From contig NZ_CP029190.1 of the NCBI RefSeq assembly GCF_008642295.1, positions 5,997,501-6,061,500 on the forward strand: 64,000 nucleotides of DNA, in the 5' to 3' direction. Of this stretch, positions 35,651 through 49,590 are shown piece by piece (within the stretch, counting starts at the first letter, position 1; each line of letters begins with the position of its first letter). Under the pieces are notes generated by a model. That model ran no database searches, had not been told where the DNA came from, and saw only the letters and a program-made list of their open reading frames with translations. The position numbers and the translations under genes are program-made. The DNA comes from Streptomyces venezuelae. Its GTDB lineage: Bacteria > Actinomycetota > Actinomycetes > Streptomycetales > Streptomycetaceae.

Positions 35651-36400
35651 ATGACCAGCGTGAAGATCACCACACTTGCCGAGCGGCCCGAACTGGCGGG
35701 CAGGCTCTGGGACATGACGGACTCCTGGCCCGAGTTCGCGAGCCAGGACCCGCTGTCCTGGCTGCTCTACCCGCGGATGGTCGCCGAGTTGCCGGAGTAC
35801 GTGCTGGTCGCCACGGACGGCGATGCGGTGGTGGCCCGGGGGTTCAGCGTGCCGTTCGCCCTGCACGCCCCCGGCCGTGGCGGGCTGCCCGCCCGCGGCT
35901 GGGACCAGGTCCTGTTGTGGACCTTCTCCGACCTGCGCCGCGAGGTCGCGCCGGACACCGTCAGTGCCATCGAGATATCGGTCGCCGCCGGCCGGCAGGG
36001 CGAAGGCCTGTCCGGCCTGATGCTCGCGGCGATGCGCGAGAACGCCCGGGCCCGCGGCTTCGCCGAGGTCGTGGCGCCGGTCCGGCCCAGCGGGAAGCCC
36101 GCCGAGCCGGACACCCCGATCGAGGAGTACGCGTACCGGACCCGCGAGGACGGCCTGCCGTACGACCCCTGGCTGCGCGTGCACGTCCGCGCGGGCGGCG
36201 TGATCGACTCGGTGGCCCCGCTGTCCATGACGATCTCCGGTTCCCTGGCCGAATGGCGGGAGTGGACCGGCCTGCCCTTCGACACGGCCGGCCCGGTCCA
36301 CGTCCCGGGCGCCCTGGTCCCGGTCCACTGCGCCCCGGACCAGGGCCACGCGGTGTACGTGGAACCGAACGTCTGGGTCCGCCACCCGCTGTCCGCGTAG
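35651..36400 (+). CDS. GNAT-type N-acetyltransferase-like protein
   Basis: 249 aa, cytoplasmic. The middle contains a GNAT-like core (VLVATDGDAVVARGFSVPF near 50, AIEISVAAGRQGEGLSGLMLAAMRENARARGFAEVVAPV near 110, split over beta 4 and alpha 3 with the acetyl-CoA loop RQGEGLSG). The C-terminal 90 residues (YAYRTREDGLPYDPWLRVHVRAGG) belong to a larger actinobacterial acyltransferase subgroup. No ribosome site; a TAGCAT -10 lies 6 bases before ATG 35651, so the transcript is probably leaderless. Substrate unknown. Confidence 0.8.
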   Translation: MTSVKITTLAERPELAGRLWDMTDSWPEFASQDPLSWLLYPRMVAELPEYVLVATDGDAVVARGFSVPFALHAPGRGGLPARGWDQVLLWTFSDLRREVAPDTVSAIEISVAAGRQGEGLSGLMLAAMRENARARGFAEVVAPVRPSGKPAEPDTPIEEYAYRTREDGLPYDPWLRVHVRAGGVIDSVAPLSMTISGSLAEWREWTGLPFDTAGPVHVPGALVPVHCAPDQGHAVYVEPNVWVRHPLSA

Positions 36401-36412
36401 CGTCCGCCCGGC

Positions 36413-36464
36413 GGCGCCCCGGCACCGCGCCCCGGCGCCCCGGCACCGCGTCCCGGCACCGCGC
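36413..36464. repeat. 21-base tandem repeat, 2.5 copies
   Basis: ggcgccccggcaccgcgcccc at 36413-36433 is repeated at 36434-36454 (one change) and partly again to 36464. It lies in the 309-base gap before argC; the rest of that gap up to the ARG boxes shows no gene. Confidence 0.75.
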
Positions 36465-36656
36465 AAGGACATGCGCTGCCGGAGCGCGCGGCCCGCGCCC
36501 GCGGCCCCGCCTTTCGGGGAGACTTGAGGGGGGAGACCGCCCATGAGGGCAGGCCGGGCCGAGGCGGAAGGACTCGGGGAAGGAATCCCACGGGGACGGC
36601 AGGCACCACCGGACCGGCACCACCGTCCGCACCTGACAGATCAGAAACCCAATTCT

Positions 36657-38891
<2,235 letters not shown>

Positions 38892-38895
<4 letters not shown>

Positions 38896-39803
38896 CCGGC
38901 CCAGCGCGGAAGCACACCGCCCTCCCCAAGGCCCAGACGCTGATCGAGGCCCTGCCCTGGCTCACCCGGCACCACGGCAAGACCGTCGTCATCAAGTTCG
39001 GCGGCAACGCCATGGTGAACGAGGAACTCAAGGCCGCCTTCGCTCAGGACGTGGTGTTCCTGCGGCAGGCCGGCATCAAGCCCGTGGTCGTGCACGGCGG
39101 CGGCCCGCAGATCAACGCCCAGCTGGACAAGCAGGGCCTGGTCAGCGAGTTCAAGGCCGGCCTGCGGGTCACCACCCCGGAGGCCATGGACGTCGTACGG
39201 ATGGTCCTGGCGGGACAGGTCCAGCGGGAACTGGTCGGGCTGCTCAACCAGCACGGCCCGCTCGCCGTCGGCATGACCGGTGAGGACGCCCACACCATCT
39301 CCGCCGTGCAGCACCGGCCGGAGATCGGCGGCGAGCGCATCGACATCGGCCGGGTCGGCGAGATCACCGCCATCGACACCGGGGCCATCGCCGCCCTCCT
39401 GGAAGACGGCCGGATCCCGGTCATCTCCTCGATCGCGCGCAGCGCCGACGACGGGCACGTCTACAACGTCAACGCCGACACCGCGGCGGCGGCACTCGCC
39501 GCCGCCCTCGGCGCCGAGACCCTGATGGTGCTCACCGACGTCGAGGGGCTCTATGCGGACTGGCCCAACAGTGACGAGGTCATCAGCCAGCTCACCGCGA
39601 GCGAACTGGAGAAGCTGCTGCCCGAGCTCTCCAGCGGCATGGTCCCGAAGATGGAGGGCTGCCTGCACGCCGTACGCAACGGCGTCCGCACCGCCAGGGT
39701 GATCGACGGACGGGTCCAGCACTCGATCCTGCTGGAGATCTTTACGGATGAAGGCATCGGCACGATGGTCGTGCCGGACGAGCACGGAGGGGGAGCCCAG
39801 TGA
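38892..39803 (+). CDS. argB: Acetylglutamate kinase
   Basis: 303 aa, amino-acid kinase fold: [10 protein letters not shown] near 35, [11 protein letters not shown] near 63 (acetylglutamate site), [18 protein letters not shown] near 195 and [13 protein letters not shown] near 255. Phosphorylates N-acetylglutamate; in many bacteria it is the arginine feedback point. ATG overlaps the argJ stop (ATGA). Confidence 0.97.
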
Positions 39804-41041
39804 GCGGCACCACCGGGAACGCCGGCGGCACCACCGGCAACGCGGAGTTCGGCGCCCGCTGGCAGGCGGCGCTGACCGACAACTACGGCACCCCGGCCGT
39901 GGCCCTGGTCCGCGGTGCGGGCGCCCAGGTCTGGGACGCCGACGGCAAGCAGTACACCGACTTCGTCGGCGGCATCGCGGTCAACGCCCTCGGCCACGGC
40001 CACCCGGCGGTCGTGGAGGCCGTGACCCGGCAGATCTCCACCCTCTCGCACATCTCCAACCTCTACGCCTCCGAGCCGGTCATCGCCCTCGGCGAGCGGC
40101 TGCTCCAGCTCTTCGGCCGCGAGGGCAGGATCTTCTTCTGCAACTCCGGCGCCGAGGCCGTCGAGGCGGCCTTCAAGATCGGCCGGCTGACCGGGCGCAG
40201 CCATATGGTGGCCACCACCGGCGGCTTCCACGGCCGCACCATGGGCGCCCTCGCGCTCACCGGCCAGCCGAAGAAGCAGGAGCCGTTCCGGCCGCTGCCC
40301 GGCGAGGTCACCCACGTGCCCTACGGCGATGCGGAGGCCCTGCGGGCCGCCGTCACCGAGGACACCGCGCTGGTGGTCATCGAGCCCATCCAGGGCGAGA
40401 ACGGCGTGGTCGTCCCGCCGGCCGGCTACCTCAAGGCCGCCCGCGAGATCACCCGGGCCACCGGCACCCTGCTCGTCCTGGACGAGGTGCAGACCGGTAT
40501 CGGCCGCTGCGGCCAGTGGTTCGAGTACCAGGCACACGAAGGCGTCGAGCCCGACCTGGTCACGCTGGCCAAGGGGCTCGGCGGCGGGCTGCCGCTCGGT
40601 GCCGTCGCCGCCTTCGGCGACGCGGCCGGGCTGCTCCGGCCCGGCCAGCACGGCACCACCTTCGGCGGGAACCCGGTCGCCTGCGCCGCCGGACTGGCCG
40701 TCCTCGACACCATCGCCGCCGAGGGCCTCCTGGAGCAGGTGAAGGAGCGGGGCGAGCGGCTGCGCTCCGGAATCGAAGGCGCCGGCGGCCCCTCCGGGCA
40801 CCCGCTGGTCTCCCACGTCCGCGGCTCCGGCCTGCTGCTGGGTATCGTGCTGACGGAGCCGCTCGCACCGCAGGTGCAGCAGGCGGCTCAGGAAGCCGGC
40901 TTCCTGGTCAACGCGCCCGCCCCCGACGTCGTACGGCTGATGCCTCCGTTCGTCCTCTCGGAGGCCGAGGTGGACGCGTTCGTCCGGGCCCTGCCCGGCA
41001 TCCTCGACGCGGCCAACGGGGACGGACGATCCGGAGAATGA
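39800..41041 (+). CDS. argD: Acetylornithine aminotransferase
   Basis: 413 aa, class III PLP aminotransferase. The N-terminus carries a Gly/Thr repeat ([14 protein letters not shown]). Motifs: [15 protein letters not shown] near 55, [14 protein letters not shown] near 115, [14 protein letters not shown] near 225 and the PLP Lys in [15 protein letters not shown] near 258. GTG start overlaps the argB stop. Confidence 0.97.
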   Translation: MSGTTGNAGGTTGNAEFGARWQAALTDNYGTPAVALVRGAGAQVWDADGKQYTDFVGGIAVNALGHGHPAVVEAVTRQISTLSHISNLYASEPVIALGERLLQLFGREGRIFFCNSGAEAVEAAFKIGRLTGRSHMVATTGGFHGRTMGALALTGQPKKQEPFRPLPGEVTHVPYGDAEALRAAVTEDTALVVIEPIQGENGVVVPPAGYLKAAREITRATGTLLVLDEVQTGIGRCGQWFEYQAHEGVEPDLVTLAKGLGGGLPLGAVAAFGDAAGLLRPGQHGTTFGGNPVACAAGLAVLDTIAAEGLLEQVKERGERLRSGIEGAGGPSGHPLVSHVRGSGLLLGIVLTEPLAPQVQQAAQEAGFLVNAPAPDVVRLMPPFVLSEAEVDAFVRALPGILDAANGDGRSGE

Positions 41042-41048
41042 GACGACG

Positions 41049-41585
41049 ATGAGCCAGGCGCAGGACAACGAGCAGGGCGGGCCCTCCGTCCCGCAGACCC
41101 GGACCGCGCGGCACCGCCGGATCGTGGACATCCTCAACCGGCAGCCGGTCCGCTCGCAGAGCCAGCTGGCCAAGCTGCTCGCCGACGACGGGCTGAGCGT
41201 CACCCAGGCGACGCTCAGCCGGGACCTCGACGAGCTGGGCGCGGTGAAGATCCGCAACACCGGCGGCGAACTGATCTACGCGGTCCCCAGCGAGGGCGGA
41301 TTCCGCACCCCGCAGGCCCCGCTCGGCGAGTCCGCCAAGGAGGAGCGCATGCGGCGGCTCTCGGGCGAGCTGCTGATCTCGGCGGAGGCCTCGGCGAACC
41401 TCGTGGTCCTGCGCACCCCGCCGGGCGCGGCCCAGTTCCTGGCCTCGGCCATCGACCAGGCCGAACTCCGCGCGATCCTCGGCACGATCGCGGGTGACGA
41501 CACGGTGATGCTGATCAGCCGGGACCCGGCGGGCGGGCAGCCGCTCGCCGACCACATGCTGCGGCTGGCACAGAAGGAGTCCTGA
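41049..41585 (+). CDS. argR: Arginine repressor
   Basis: 178 aa. N-terminal winged helix ([45 protein letters not shown]) and C-terminal arginine-binding hexamerisation domain ending near [15 protein letters not shown], whose GTIAGDDT is the classic Arg-contact motif. It should bind the ARG boxes at argC and argG with arginine as co-repressor. It lies 7 bases after argD as the last gene of the operon. Confidence 0.97.
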   Translation: MSQAQDNEQGGPSVPQTRTARHRRIVDILNRQPVRSQSQLAKLLADDGLSVTQATLSRDLDELGAVKIRNTGGELIYAVPSEGGFRTPQAPLGESAKEERMRRLSGELLISAEASANLVVLRTPPGAAQFLASAIDQAELRAILGTIAGDDTVMLISRDPAGGQPLADHMLRLAQKES

Positions 41586-41593
41586 TGCTTTTC

Positions 41594-41621
41594 GGCCACC
41601 CCCGCCCGCGGGGGTGGCCGG
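41594..41621 (+). terminator. Intrinsic terminator after argR
   Basis: Perfect 13-bp stem cggccacccccgc/gcgggggtggccg with a CC loop, 8 bases after the argR stop, ending the argCJBDR operon. Confidence 0.85.
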
Positions 41622-41683
41622 GCGCGGCCGGTCCCGTAGAAAATCGTTTCCGCGGGCGGCCGTGCTCTCCCTAGTCTCGGGGA

Positions 41684-42046
41684 GTGAATCAACTCACCCT
41701 GGTCCAGCCGGTGTTGGCGGTCACGGCAAGCGTGTACGGGGTGGTCCTCGTCCGCTGGTGGCGGGGCCGTCGCGATGAACACCGCCGGACCGACCGCGCC
41801 CGCCGGAGCCGCCCCGCGTGGGTCCCGGCCGCCGCACTCGCCCTCGTCCTCTTCTGGATGTTCGCGTTCGTCTCGGTGCTGAGCTCCAGCCCGGGCAGCA
41901 CCGCGGAATGGGCCGCCGCCGCGGTCACCCTGCTGGCCCTGGGGGCGCTGCTGGCCTCCCGGGACGTGGCCGAGGCCCTGCACCGCCGCACGGCCGCGCG
42001 CGGACTGTACGCCGGCCCGGACGACCGGCCGGGTGAGACGGCCTAG
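41684..42046 (+). CDS. Small two-helix membrane protein
   Basis: 120 aa with three hydrophobic segments: residues 5-24 (QPVLAVTASVYGVVLV), 45-65 (WVPAAALALVLFWMFAFVSVL) and 75-92 (WAAAAVTLLALGALLAS), separated by an Arg-rich loop. No family recognised. GTG 41684 is 6 bases after TAGTCT (41672-41677), so it is probably leaderless. Its end overlaps the convergent L,D-transpeptidase gene by 4 bases. Confidence 0.65.
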   Translation: MNQLTLVQPVLAVTASVYGVVLVRWWRGRRDEHRRTDRARRSRPAWVPAAALALVLFWMFAFVSVLSSSPGSTAEWAAAAVTLLALGALLASRDVAEALHRRTAARGLYAGPDDRPGETA

Positions 42047-42774
42047 TAGCGGGTGACCGCCAGCGGGCCGGACTCGGTGCCCACCGCGATGTGCGGATGC
42101 CGCCCGGGGTCCGCCCAGCGCAGGATCTCCTGCATCGCCTGCTCCGGCACCGATACGCAGCCGGCCGTGGCGCCCTTCCCGTGGACGTGCAGGAAGATCC
42201 CGGACCCGCGGCCCCGCACCGGCCGGTCGTAGTTGAACCCGATGACGATGGCGTACGCGTACTGCTCCGGGTAGGTCACCAGATGCTCGGCCTCACCGGG
42301 TGCGCAGTCCGCCGGGAGCGGCTCGGCCCAGCGGTTGTAGGCGGTCGAGCGGTTGTCCTGGCACCACCAGGAGTCCGGCCCCACCGGCCGGTAGCCGTAC
42401 GCCGTCCCGGCCGGGGCCGGCCGGATCCCGAACGCGTACGGCAGGTCGTACAGCCCGGCCGGGGTGGTGCTGGTGCCCTGCTTCCGGGTGGCGCCGTCGG
42501 TCAGCCCGTTCGTCCCGAACCGGGCCTCCGTACTGCCCCGTTCGAACCAGTGCCCGGCCCACCGGTCCCACCAGCTCACCCGCCCGGTGGTGGATCCGGC
42601 GGCGGGCGCGACCGCGATGATCAGCTGACTTCCGCCACCGGTATCGGCCAGCCGGGCGGGCAGCGGCGGGGAGGCCGCTGCGGCCGGGGAACCGGCCGGG
42701 GTGGCCGGCCCGTCCGGCGCGGGCAGCAGTGCGGTGACGAGGACGAGGCCGAGGGCGAGAGCCGTTCTGATCAC
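42043..42774 (-). CDS. Secreted L,D-transpeptidase family protein (YkuD)
   Basis: 243 aa with a cleavable signal peptide (MIRTALALGLVLVTALLPA). Catalytic Cys lies in HVHGKGATAGCVSVP near 215; the SHGC motif of canonical YkuD enzymes reads TAGC, as in the Streptomyces subgroup. It would cross-link peptidoglycan or attach proteins to it outside the membrane. Start GTG 42774 has TACGGT 7 bases upstream and no ribosome site, so it may be leaderless. Confidence 0.85.
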   Translation of the reverse strand: MIRTALALGLVLVTALLPAPDGPATPAGSPAAAASPPLPARLADTGGGSQLIIAVAPAAGSTTGRVSWWDRWAGHWFERGSTEARFGTNGLTDGATRKQGTSTTPAGLYDLPYAFGIRPAPAGTAYGYRPVGPDSWWCQDNRSTAYNRWAEPLPADCAPGEAEHLVTYPEQYAYAIVIGFNYDRPVRGRGSGIFLHVHGKGATAGCVSVPEQAMQEILRWADPGRHPHIAVGTESGPLAVTRY

Positions 42775-42849
42775 ATGTCAGACCGTACGCGGCGGAAGCG
42801 GCGGAACGGGCGGCGGCAGCGCAGGCCGGCCCGTTCGCCGCGCCGGATT

Positions 42850-44436
42850 TCACCCCGTGAGGCCCAGCCGGCTGCGCCGCAGTTCCAGCTCGTACGCGTC
42901 GAACACGGCGGCGGACCGGTGCAGCAGCTCGGCGAGTTCACGGCGGTCGCCGCCCTCGTACCGGAGGCTGTACTGCCAGTCCCAGCACCGCAGGTCGGCG
43001 ACGGCCCGCTCGCGCAGCTGCCGCTCCGGATCGTCGAGCAGCAGCACGGTGGCCCGCAGCAGGGGCATCCCGCCCTGCACCCGGAGCAGCCGGAACGCGG
43101 CGCGGCGGGTGTGGGCGGGACGGTCCGGGGCCAGCCGGGCCGTCAGTTCCCCGGCGGGCAACCGGTCCGCCCAGGTGCGGAGGGCCCGTTCCGTCGCACG
43201 GGCCACGGCCGGTGACGGATCGTCCAGCAACGGCCCCAGCTCGGCCGGGAGTGCGGCCTCCAGCAGATGCAGCCCGGTGACGGCAGCGGCCCGGACCTCG
43301 CCCTCGGGGTGCGTCAGCAGCTCCCGGAGCAGGCCCGCTTCCCCGCGCTGTGTGCATTCGGCGAGCCCGAGCACGGCCTCGGGGTGGGGGAGCAGGTCCA
43401 GGTAGCAGGCGCGCGGGTCGCCGCCGTCCTGGCGCAGCAGCCAGCGGGCACAGGCCCGGACCGGGGCGGCCCGGTCGAGGAGGTGCCCGGCGGCTTCGCC
43501 GGACCGGCCGGCCCGGCGCAGGGCGGTGACCCCGGCGGCCCGCAGCCGGGTCGAGCGGGCGGCGAGCAGGGTGTCGACCACCAGGTCGTCCGGACCGTCG
43601 GCGGCCATCGCGGCGAGTGCCGCGTTCGCCCACAGCTGCTGCATCGCGGGGTCGGGGGCGGCCACGGCCTGCCGGGCCGCCTCGCGGGCGTCGAACAGCC
43701 CCAGGTCCAGGGTGATCCGGGCGGCGAACCGCCGGGTCTTCCGGTCGGAGCTGTCCCGCAGGGCGGCCAGCGGCTCGTACGGGGCCGTCCGCAGGTCCTG
43801 CTCGAAGAAGTCGAGGGCCCAGGCCCCGTGCACCCGCTCGCCCAGCCGCAGCACCAGCGGGGTCAAGGCGGCCAGGGTGCCCGCGCGGTCCTCCTCGAGC
43901 GCGGCCCGGAGGATCCGGCGGGCCTGGTTCCGTACCGGCTCGGCCCAGTCGGCGCAGCGGATGACGACCGCCGGCAGCAGCCGCGGCTCGGCCGCCGCCG
44001 CGGTCAGGGCCTGCTGCCGGACCCGGCCGTCGGGGTGGCAGAGCGCGGTCTCCGGCCGCTCCCGCAGCTGCGCGCCGAGGGCAGGGCGGCCGTACCGCCA
44101 GGGCAGGTCACGCACCCCGGCGTCGAACTCGATCCAGGCGGCCGGGTCCGCAGGATCCAGCACCTGCTCCACCGGCTCCCCGGCCAGCACCCGCTCGGCC
44201 GCCTCCGAGCCGCCTCTTCCGGCTTCCGCCCGGCCTGCGCGGCCCGGCACCGCTCCGGGCGGCGCGGTCGGAGACGACGCGGACCCGGCCGGCTCCGAGC
44301 CGTCTCTTCCGGCTTCCGCCCGTCCTGCGAGGCCCGGCACCGCTCCGGGCGGCGCGGTCGGGGACGACGCGGGCTCGGCCGGCACGCGGCGCAGGAGACG
44401 GTCCAGCCCCGCCAGTAGTTCCTTCGCGTACCCCAT
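42850..44436 (-). CDS. HEAT-repeat protein with duplicated N-terminal linker
   Basis: 528 aa, no signal or membrane segment. Residues about 120-510 are helical HEAT/PBS-lyase-type repeats (LREL-LTHPEGEVRAAAVTGL, LLDDPSPAVARATERAL, LLDDPERQLRERAVADL), usually protein-binding surfaces. Residues about 18-77 consist of a 30-residue unit (ASSPTAPPGAVPG...RAEAGR-GSE) present twice in tandem. It neighbours a second, larger HEAT protein on the same strand; both separate argR from argG. Function unknown. Confidence 0.75.
   Translation of the reverse strand: MGYAKELLAGLDRLLRRVPAEPASSPTAPPGAVPGLAGRAEAGRDGSEPAGSASSPTAPPGAVPGRAGRAEAGRGGSEAAERVLAGEPVEQVLDPADPAAWIEFDAGVRDLPWRYGRPALGAQLRERPETALCHPDGRVRQQALTAAAAEPRLLPAVVIRCADWAEPVRNQARRILRAALEEDRAGTLAALTPLVLRLGERVHGAWALDFFEQDLRTAPYEPLAALRDSSDRKTRRFAARITLDLGLFDAREAARQAVAAPDPAMQQLWANAALAAMAADGPDDLVVDTLLAARSTRLRAAGVTALRRAGRSGEAAGHLLDRAAPVRACARWLLRQDGGDPRACYLDLLPHPEAVLGLAECTQRGEAGLLRELLTHPEGEVRAAAVTGLHLLEAALPAELGPLLDDPSPAVARATERALRTWADRLPAGELTARLAPDRPAHTRRAAFRLLRVQGGMPLLRATVLLLDDPERQLRERAVADLRCWDWQYSLRYEGGDRRELAELLHRSAAVFDAYELELRRSRLGLTG
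44203..44382. repeat. 90-base direct tandem duplication in the HEAT-repeat gene
   Basis: Two copies (44203-44292 and 44293-44382) differ at only a handful of positions and keep the frame (30 codons), indicating a recent duplication. Confidence 0.85.
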
Positions 44437-44535
44437 GAACGTGCCCTTCCCCCGTGCTGAACTGCGCTGATGGTAGACAGCCGGCCCCCGGTGCCGCCTG
44501 TGGATATTCCGGCGCGGGGGATCTCGCGCGGGGGA

Positions 44536-46698
44536 TCAGGCGGGAGTGATGCCCAGGCCGGCCGCGGTGGCGCGGACCCGGCTGCGGAAGCGTTCGTCGG
44601 CCGGGATGAGGCGGTGTTCCAGCGCGGTGCGGGGGACCCGGCGGTCGCCGTCCGAGAGGACGGCCAGCCGACGGAACAGCCCGGGGTGATCCGGGTCCGG
44701 GCCGAGCGCGGTGAGGGCCGTCAGGGCCTCGTCCCCGCCGCCCCATTCGGCGGCGGCCAGCACCGCCTCGGTCAGCGCCGCCCGGTCCAGCCCCGTCGAT
44801 CCGCCCGCCAGCAGGGCCAGCACGGCGGCCGGGGCCTGCTCCGGATCGGCCGCCATCTCTTCCAGCCGGGCCCGCAGCGGCCGGGCCTCCGGACCCAGCA
44901 GGGCCGCACAGCGGGCCGCCCGGATGGCCGTCCAGCAGAACCAGGGCTGGGCCCGCGCGGCTCCGAGCACCCGGTCCAGTACCGCCACCGCCTCCGCCGC
45001 GGCGGCCGGCCCGCCGGTGATCCGCCACAGGGCGGTGGCCACCGCCGCGTCCGCGTCCAGCGCCGGCGTGGTGCCGGCCGGGTCGGGGCGCTCCAGCCAG
45101 GCGCGCAGGGCCGGCACCAGCGGGGCCGCCACCGCGCCGAGGTCCCCGGCCACGGCCGCCGCCGCCCCCACCTCGTGCGCCCCGCCCGACAGCCGCAGTT
45201 CCAGCGCGGCGAGCAGCGGACCCGGCTCCCCGGTCAGGCCGTGCAAGGCCCGGCCGGCCGCGAGCCGGCCCTCCGGATCACCGGTCCCGGCGGCCACCCG
45301 CAACCGGTCGGCCGCCTCCGCGCGGGCCGCGGGCACGTCCGGGCACACCGCCTCGATCACCCCGGCGAAGACACCGGGGAACGCCGGCAGTGCCGCGTAC
45401 AGCTCGGGCAGCGCAGCCGCTCCCTGCGGGCCCCAGCCCCGCAGCAGGTGGGCCAGCCGCCAGGGCTCGTTCCCGGTCAGGCCGGGGCCGGCCAGCCGCG
45501 CCCGGACCGCGTCCAGCAGCTCCGGGTGGCAGGGGAACACGCCGTCCTCGGGCGCCTCCAGCCCGGCCGCCGCCTCCAGCGCCCGGGGCGACCGCTCGAA
45601 CCGGCGGGCCAGCAGCGGAGCCGCCTGCCCCGGGTCCACGGCGATCAGTGCGGCCAGCATCCGGTCGCCGAGATCGCCCTCCTCGGCCGCCGCCCCCGCG
45701 GCCAGGGCCGGCGCGGCAGCCGCGGCCCACGGCCCCAGCTTCCGCAGCAGGCCCAGCACTTCGCCGTCCGCCTCCGGGTCCCCGGCCGCCTCCACCAGGA
45801 CCGGCGCCAGCCGCGCGGGCGCGCTGCGCGACAGGTGGCAGGCATGGCCGGCGGCCCACACCCCCTCGGCCCGCACCTCCGGCCGCGGATCGGCCAGTGC
45901 CGCCGCCACCAGCGCCAGGGCCGCCTCCCGGTCCTCGGCCGTGTCCCGGTGCAACAGGGCGCCGGCCAGGTCGTGCAGGGGTTCCTGCCGGTCGAGGTCG
46001 TACCGGTCGGCCACCCACGGCCGGCCCGGAAGCAGCGCCAGTACGGTGTCGTGCAGGACGGAGTCCCATCGCGCCCCGCCGTCCACCAGGACGAACACGG
46101 CCGCCATCCGGAGTTCCCCCGGCTGCTCCGCCCCGAGCACGGTACGGGCCAGTGCCGCGGCCGGCTCCGGGTCCAACCGGGCCAGCGCGCCGAGCAGTTC
46201 GGCCCGTACAAGTGGGTCGCTCTCCCGCTCCCAGCGGCGGTGCAGTGCGTCCGCCGCCGCTGCACCGGCCCGGGTCTGCCCGGCCGTCCACGCCGTGCTC
46301 TGGCGCAGCTCGGCCTGCTCCGCGTCGAGCAGCGGGAGCAGCAGCGGCAGCTGCGCCGCGACGGCCGCCCGGACGGCTCCGGGCGGCTCGACCCCGTGCT
46401 CGTCCTCGCTCTCGGCGAGGTCGCCGAGCAGCCGCACCAGATCGGCGGTCGCATGGCCGGCCGCCGCCAGCGCGGCCAGCCAGGGCACCGCCTCGACGCT
46501 CGCCGCGTACACGGTGCCCTGGTGGATGACGTTCCCGTACAGCTCGGAGACGGCCGCTTCGACGGTGTCCGGCTCGCCGGAGGCGAGGGCGCGCAGCAGG
46601 TCCGGCAGGTCCTCGGCCGGACCGTAGGCGTGCGACGTCGCGTGCCAGGGGTGGTCGTCCAGGCCGTGCAGGGGGTTTCCGTGGGTTCCGTGGTCCAT
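44536..46698 (-). CDS. Large HEAT-repeat protein
   Basis: 720 aa made almost entirely of HEAT-type helix pairs ([70 protein letters not shown]). The N-terminus [27 protein letters not shown] is distinctive and may be a separate motif. No signal peptide. Start ATG 46698 lacks a ribosome site and has CAAGAT 6 bases upstream, so it is probably leaderless. It is divergent from argG across a 126-base gap. The reading frame stays open far upstream across argG, but that part is antisense shadow. Confidence 0.75.
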   Translation of the reverse strand: MDHGTHGNPLHGLDDHPWHATSHAYGPAEDLPDLLRALASGEPDTVEAAVSELYGNVIHQGTVYAASVEAVPWLAALAAAGHATADLVRLLGDLAESEDEHGVEPPGAVRAAVAAQLPLLLPLLDAEQAELRQSTAWTAGQTRAGAAAADALHRRWERESDPLVRAELLGALARLDPEPAAALARTVLGAEQPGELRMAAVFVLVDGGARWDSVLHDTVLALLPGRPWVADRYDLDRQEPLHDLAGALLHRDTAEDREAALALVAAALADPRPEVRAEGVWAAGHACHLSRSAPARLAPVLVEAAGDPEADGEVLGLLRKLGPWAAAAAPALAAGAAAEEGDLGDRMLAALIAVDPGQAAPLLARRFERSPRALEAAAGLEAPEDGVFPCHPELLDAVRARLAGPGLTGNEPWRLAHLLRGWGPQGAAALPELYAALPAFPGVFAGVIEAVCPDVPAARAEAADRLRVAAGTGDPEGRLAAGRALHGLTGEPGPLLAALELRLSGGAHEVGAAAAVAGDLGAVAAPLVPALRAWLERPDPAGTTPALDADAAVATALWRITGGPAAAAEAVAVLDRVLGAARAQPWFCWTAIRAARCAALLGPEARPLRARLEEMAADPEQAPAAVLALLAGGSTGLDRAALTEAVLAAAEWGGGDEALTALTALGPDPDHPGLFRRLAVLSDGDRRVPRTALEHRLIPADERFRSRVRATAAGLGITPA

Positions 46699-46759
46699 GG
46701 GCCGATCTTGGCAGCCGGTACTGACACGGCCACCGGCCGTCGGCCACCGACCCCTCCGA

Positions 46760-46794
46760 TTGACGAAACATACGGAGGCATGCATAGTTATGCC
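46760..46794 (+). promoter_or_regulatory. argG promoter with ARG box
   Basis: TTGACG (46760-46765), 17 bases, CATAGT (46783-46788). The dyad GCATA-GT-TATGC (46782-46793) covers the -10 and is framed by GGC/GCC. Similar in sequence to the argC dyad, consistent with ArgR control of both arg blocks. Confidence 0.75.
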
Positions 46795-46824
46795 TATCCG
46801 AGATTGCACCGTAAGGAGAACCCC

Positions 46825-48018
46825 GTGACCGAGCGCGTCGTACTCGCCTACTCGGGCGGACTGGACACCTCCGTCGCCATCGGCTGGATCGCCGAGGAGA
46901 CGGGCGCAGAGGTCATCGCCGTTGCCGTGGACGTCGGCCAGGGCGGCGAGGACCTGGACGTCATCCGCAAGCGCGCGCTCGCCTGCGGTGCGGTCGAGGC
47001 CGAGGTCGCGGATGCCAAGGACGAGTTCGCCGACGAGTACTGCCTCCCGGCGATCAAGGCCAACGCCCTCTACATGGACCGCTACCCGCTGGTCTCGGCG
47101 CTCTCCCGGCCGGCCATCGTCAAGCACCTGGTCGCCGCCGCCCGGAAGCACAACGCCTCGATCGTGGCGCACGGCTGCACCGGCAAGGGCAACGACCAGG
47201 TCCGCTTCGAGGCCGGCATCCAGGCCCTCGGCCCCGATCTGAAGTGCATCGCCCCGGTCCGCGACTACGCCATGACGCGGGACAAGGCGATCGCCTTCTG
47301 CGAAGCGAAGCAGCTCCCGATCGCGACCACCAAGAAGTCCCCGTACTCCATCGACCAGAACGTCTTCGGGCGGGCCGTCGAGACGGGCTTCCTGGAGGAC
47401 ATCTGGAACGCGCCGATCGAGGACATCTACGAGTACACGGCCAACCCGGCGGTCCCGCGGGAGGCCGACGAGGTCGTCATCTCCTTCAAGGAGGGCGTGC
47501 CCGTCGCCATCGACGGCAAGCCGGTCACCGTGCTCCAGGCCATCCAGCAGCTCAACGAGCGCGCCGGCGCCCAGGGCATCGGCCGGATCGACATGGTCGA
47601 GGACCGGCTCGTGGGCATCAAGTCCCGTGAGGTGTACGAGGCTCCGGGCGCGATCGCCCTGATCACCGCGCATTCCGAGCTGGAGAGCGTCACCGTCGAG
47701 CGCGAGCTGGCCCGCTACAAGCGGCAGGTGGAGCAGCGCTGGAGCGAGCTCGTCTACGACGGCCTGTGGTTCTCCCCGCTCAAGCGGGCCCTGGACGGTT
47801 TCGTCAACGAGGCCAACCGGCATGTCACCGGGGACATCCGGATGACCCTGCACGGCGGGCGCGCCGTGGTCACCGGCCGGAAGTCCGAAGAGTCGCTGTA
47901 CGACTTCAACCTCGCCACCTACGACACTGGCGATACCTTCGACCAGTCGAAGGCCCAGGGTTTCATCGACATCTTCGCCCTCTCCGCGAAGATCGCGGCG
48001 AAGCGTGACCTCGCCTGA
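46825..48018 (+). CDS. argG: Argininosuccinate synthase
   Basis: 397 aa, ATP pyrophosphatase: [16 protein letters not shown] at the N-terminus (PP-loop), then [15 protein letters not shown] near 113 and [13 protein letters not shown] near 171. Condenses citrulline and aspartate with ATP. GTG 46825 has aaggag 7 bases upstream. It is followed 62 bases later by argH. In S. coelicolor, from memory, argG lies elsewhere, whereas other species keep it here. Confidence 0.97.
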   Translation: MTERVVLAYSGGLDTSVAIGWIAEETGAEVIAVAVDVGQGGEDLDVIRKRALACGAVEAEVADAKDEFADEYCLPAIKANALYMDRYPLVSALSRPAIVKHLVAAARKHNASIVAHGCTGKGNDQVRFEAGIQALGPDLKCIAPVRDYAMTRDKAIAFCEAKQLPIATTKKSPYSIDQNVFGRAVETGFLEDIWNAPIEDIYEYTANPAVPREADEVVISFKEGVPVAIDGKPVTVLQAIQQLNERAGAQGIGRIDMVEDRLVGIKSREVYEAPGAIALITAHSELESVTVERELARYKRQVEQRWSELVYDGLWFSPLKRALDGFVNEANRHVTGDIRMTLHGGRAVVTGRKSEESLYDFNLATYDTGDTFDQSKAQGFIDIFALSAKIAAKRDLA

Positions 48019-48068
48019 CCTCCCTTCCCTGTCCGAAGCCATGCAGTTCCAACGCCATGCAGTCTTGA

Positions 48069-49508
<1,440 letters not shown>

Positions 49509-49590
49509 CGGGAACCGTCCGTCCCGGACAAAGCGTGTTCAACCACGACATGATCGTTTATGCGATATGACCGTGGAACACGAGGAGACG

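Noticed and set aside
44470..48042. Very long open frames on both strands across the HEAT genes and argG
   Set aside because: They run through argG or the HEAT gene in antisense; high G+C removes stop codons. Only the HEAT gene (44536-46698) and argG (46825-48018) have protein-like content.
46699..48042. Upstream extension of the large HEAT protein across argG
   Set aside because: The frame is open but covers argG antisense, has no ribosome site and would remove the argG promoter logic.
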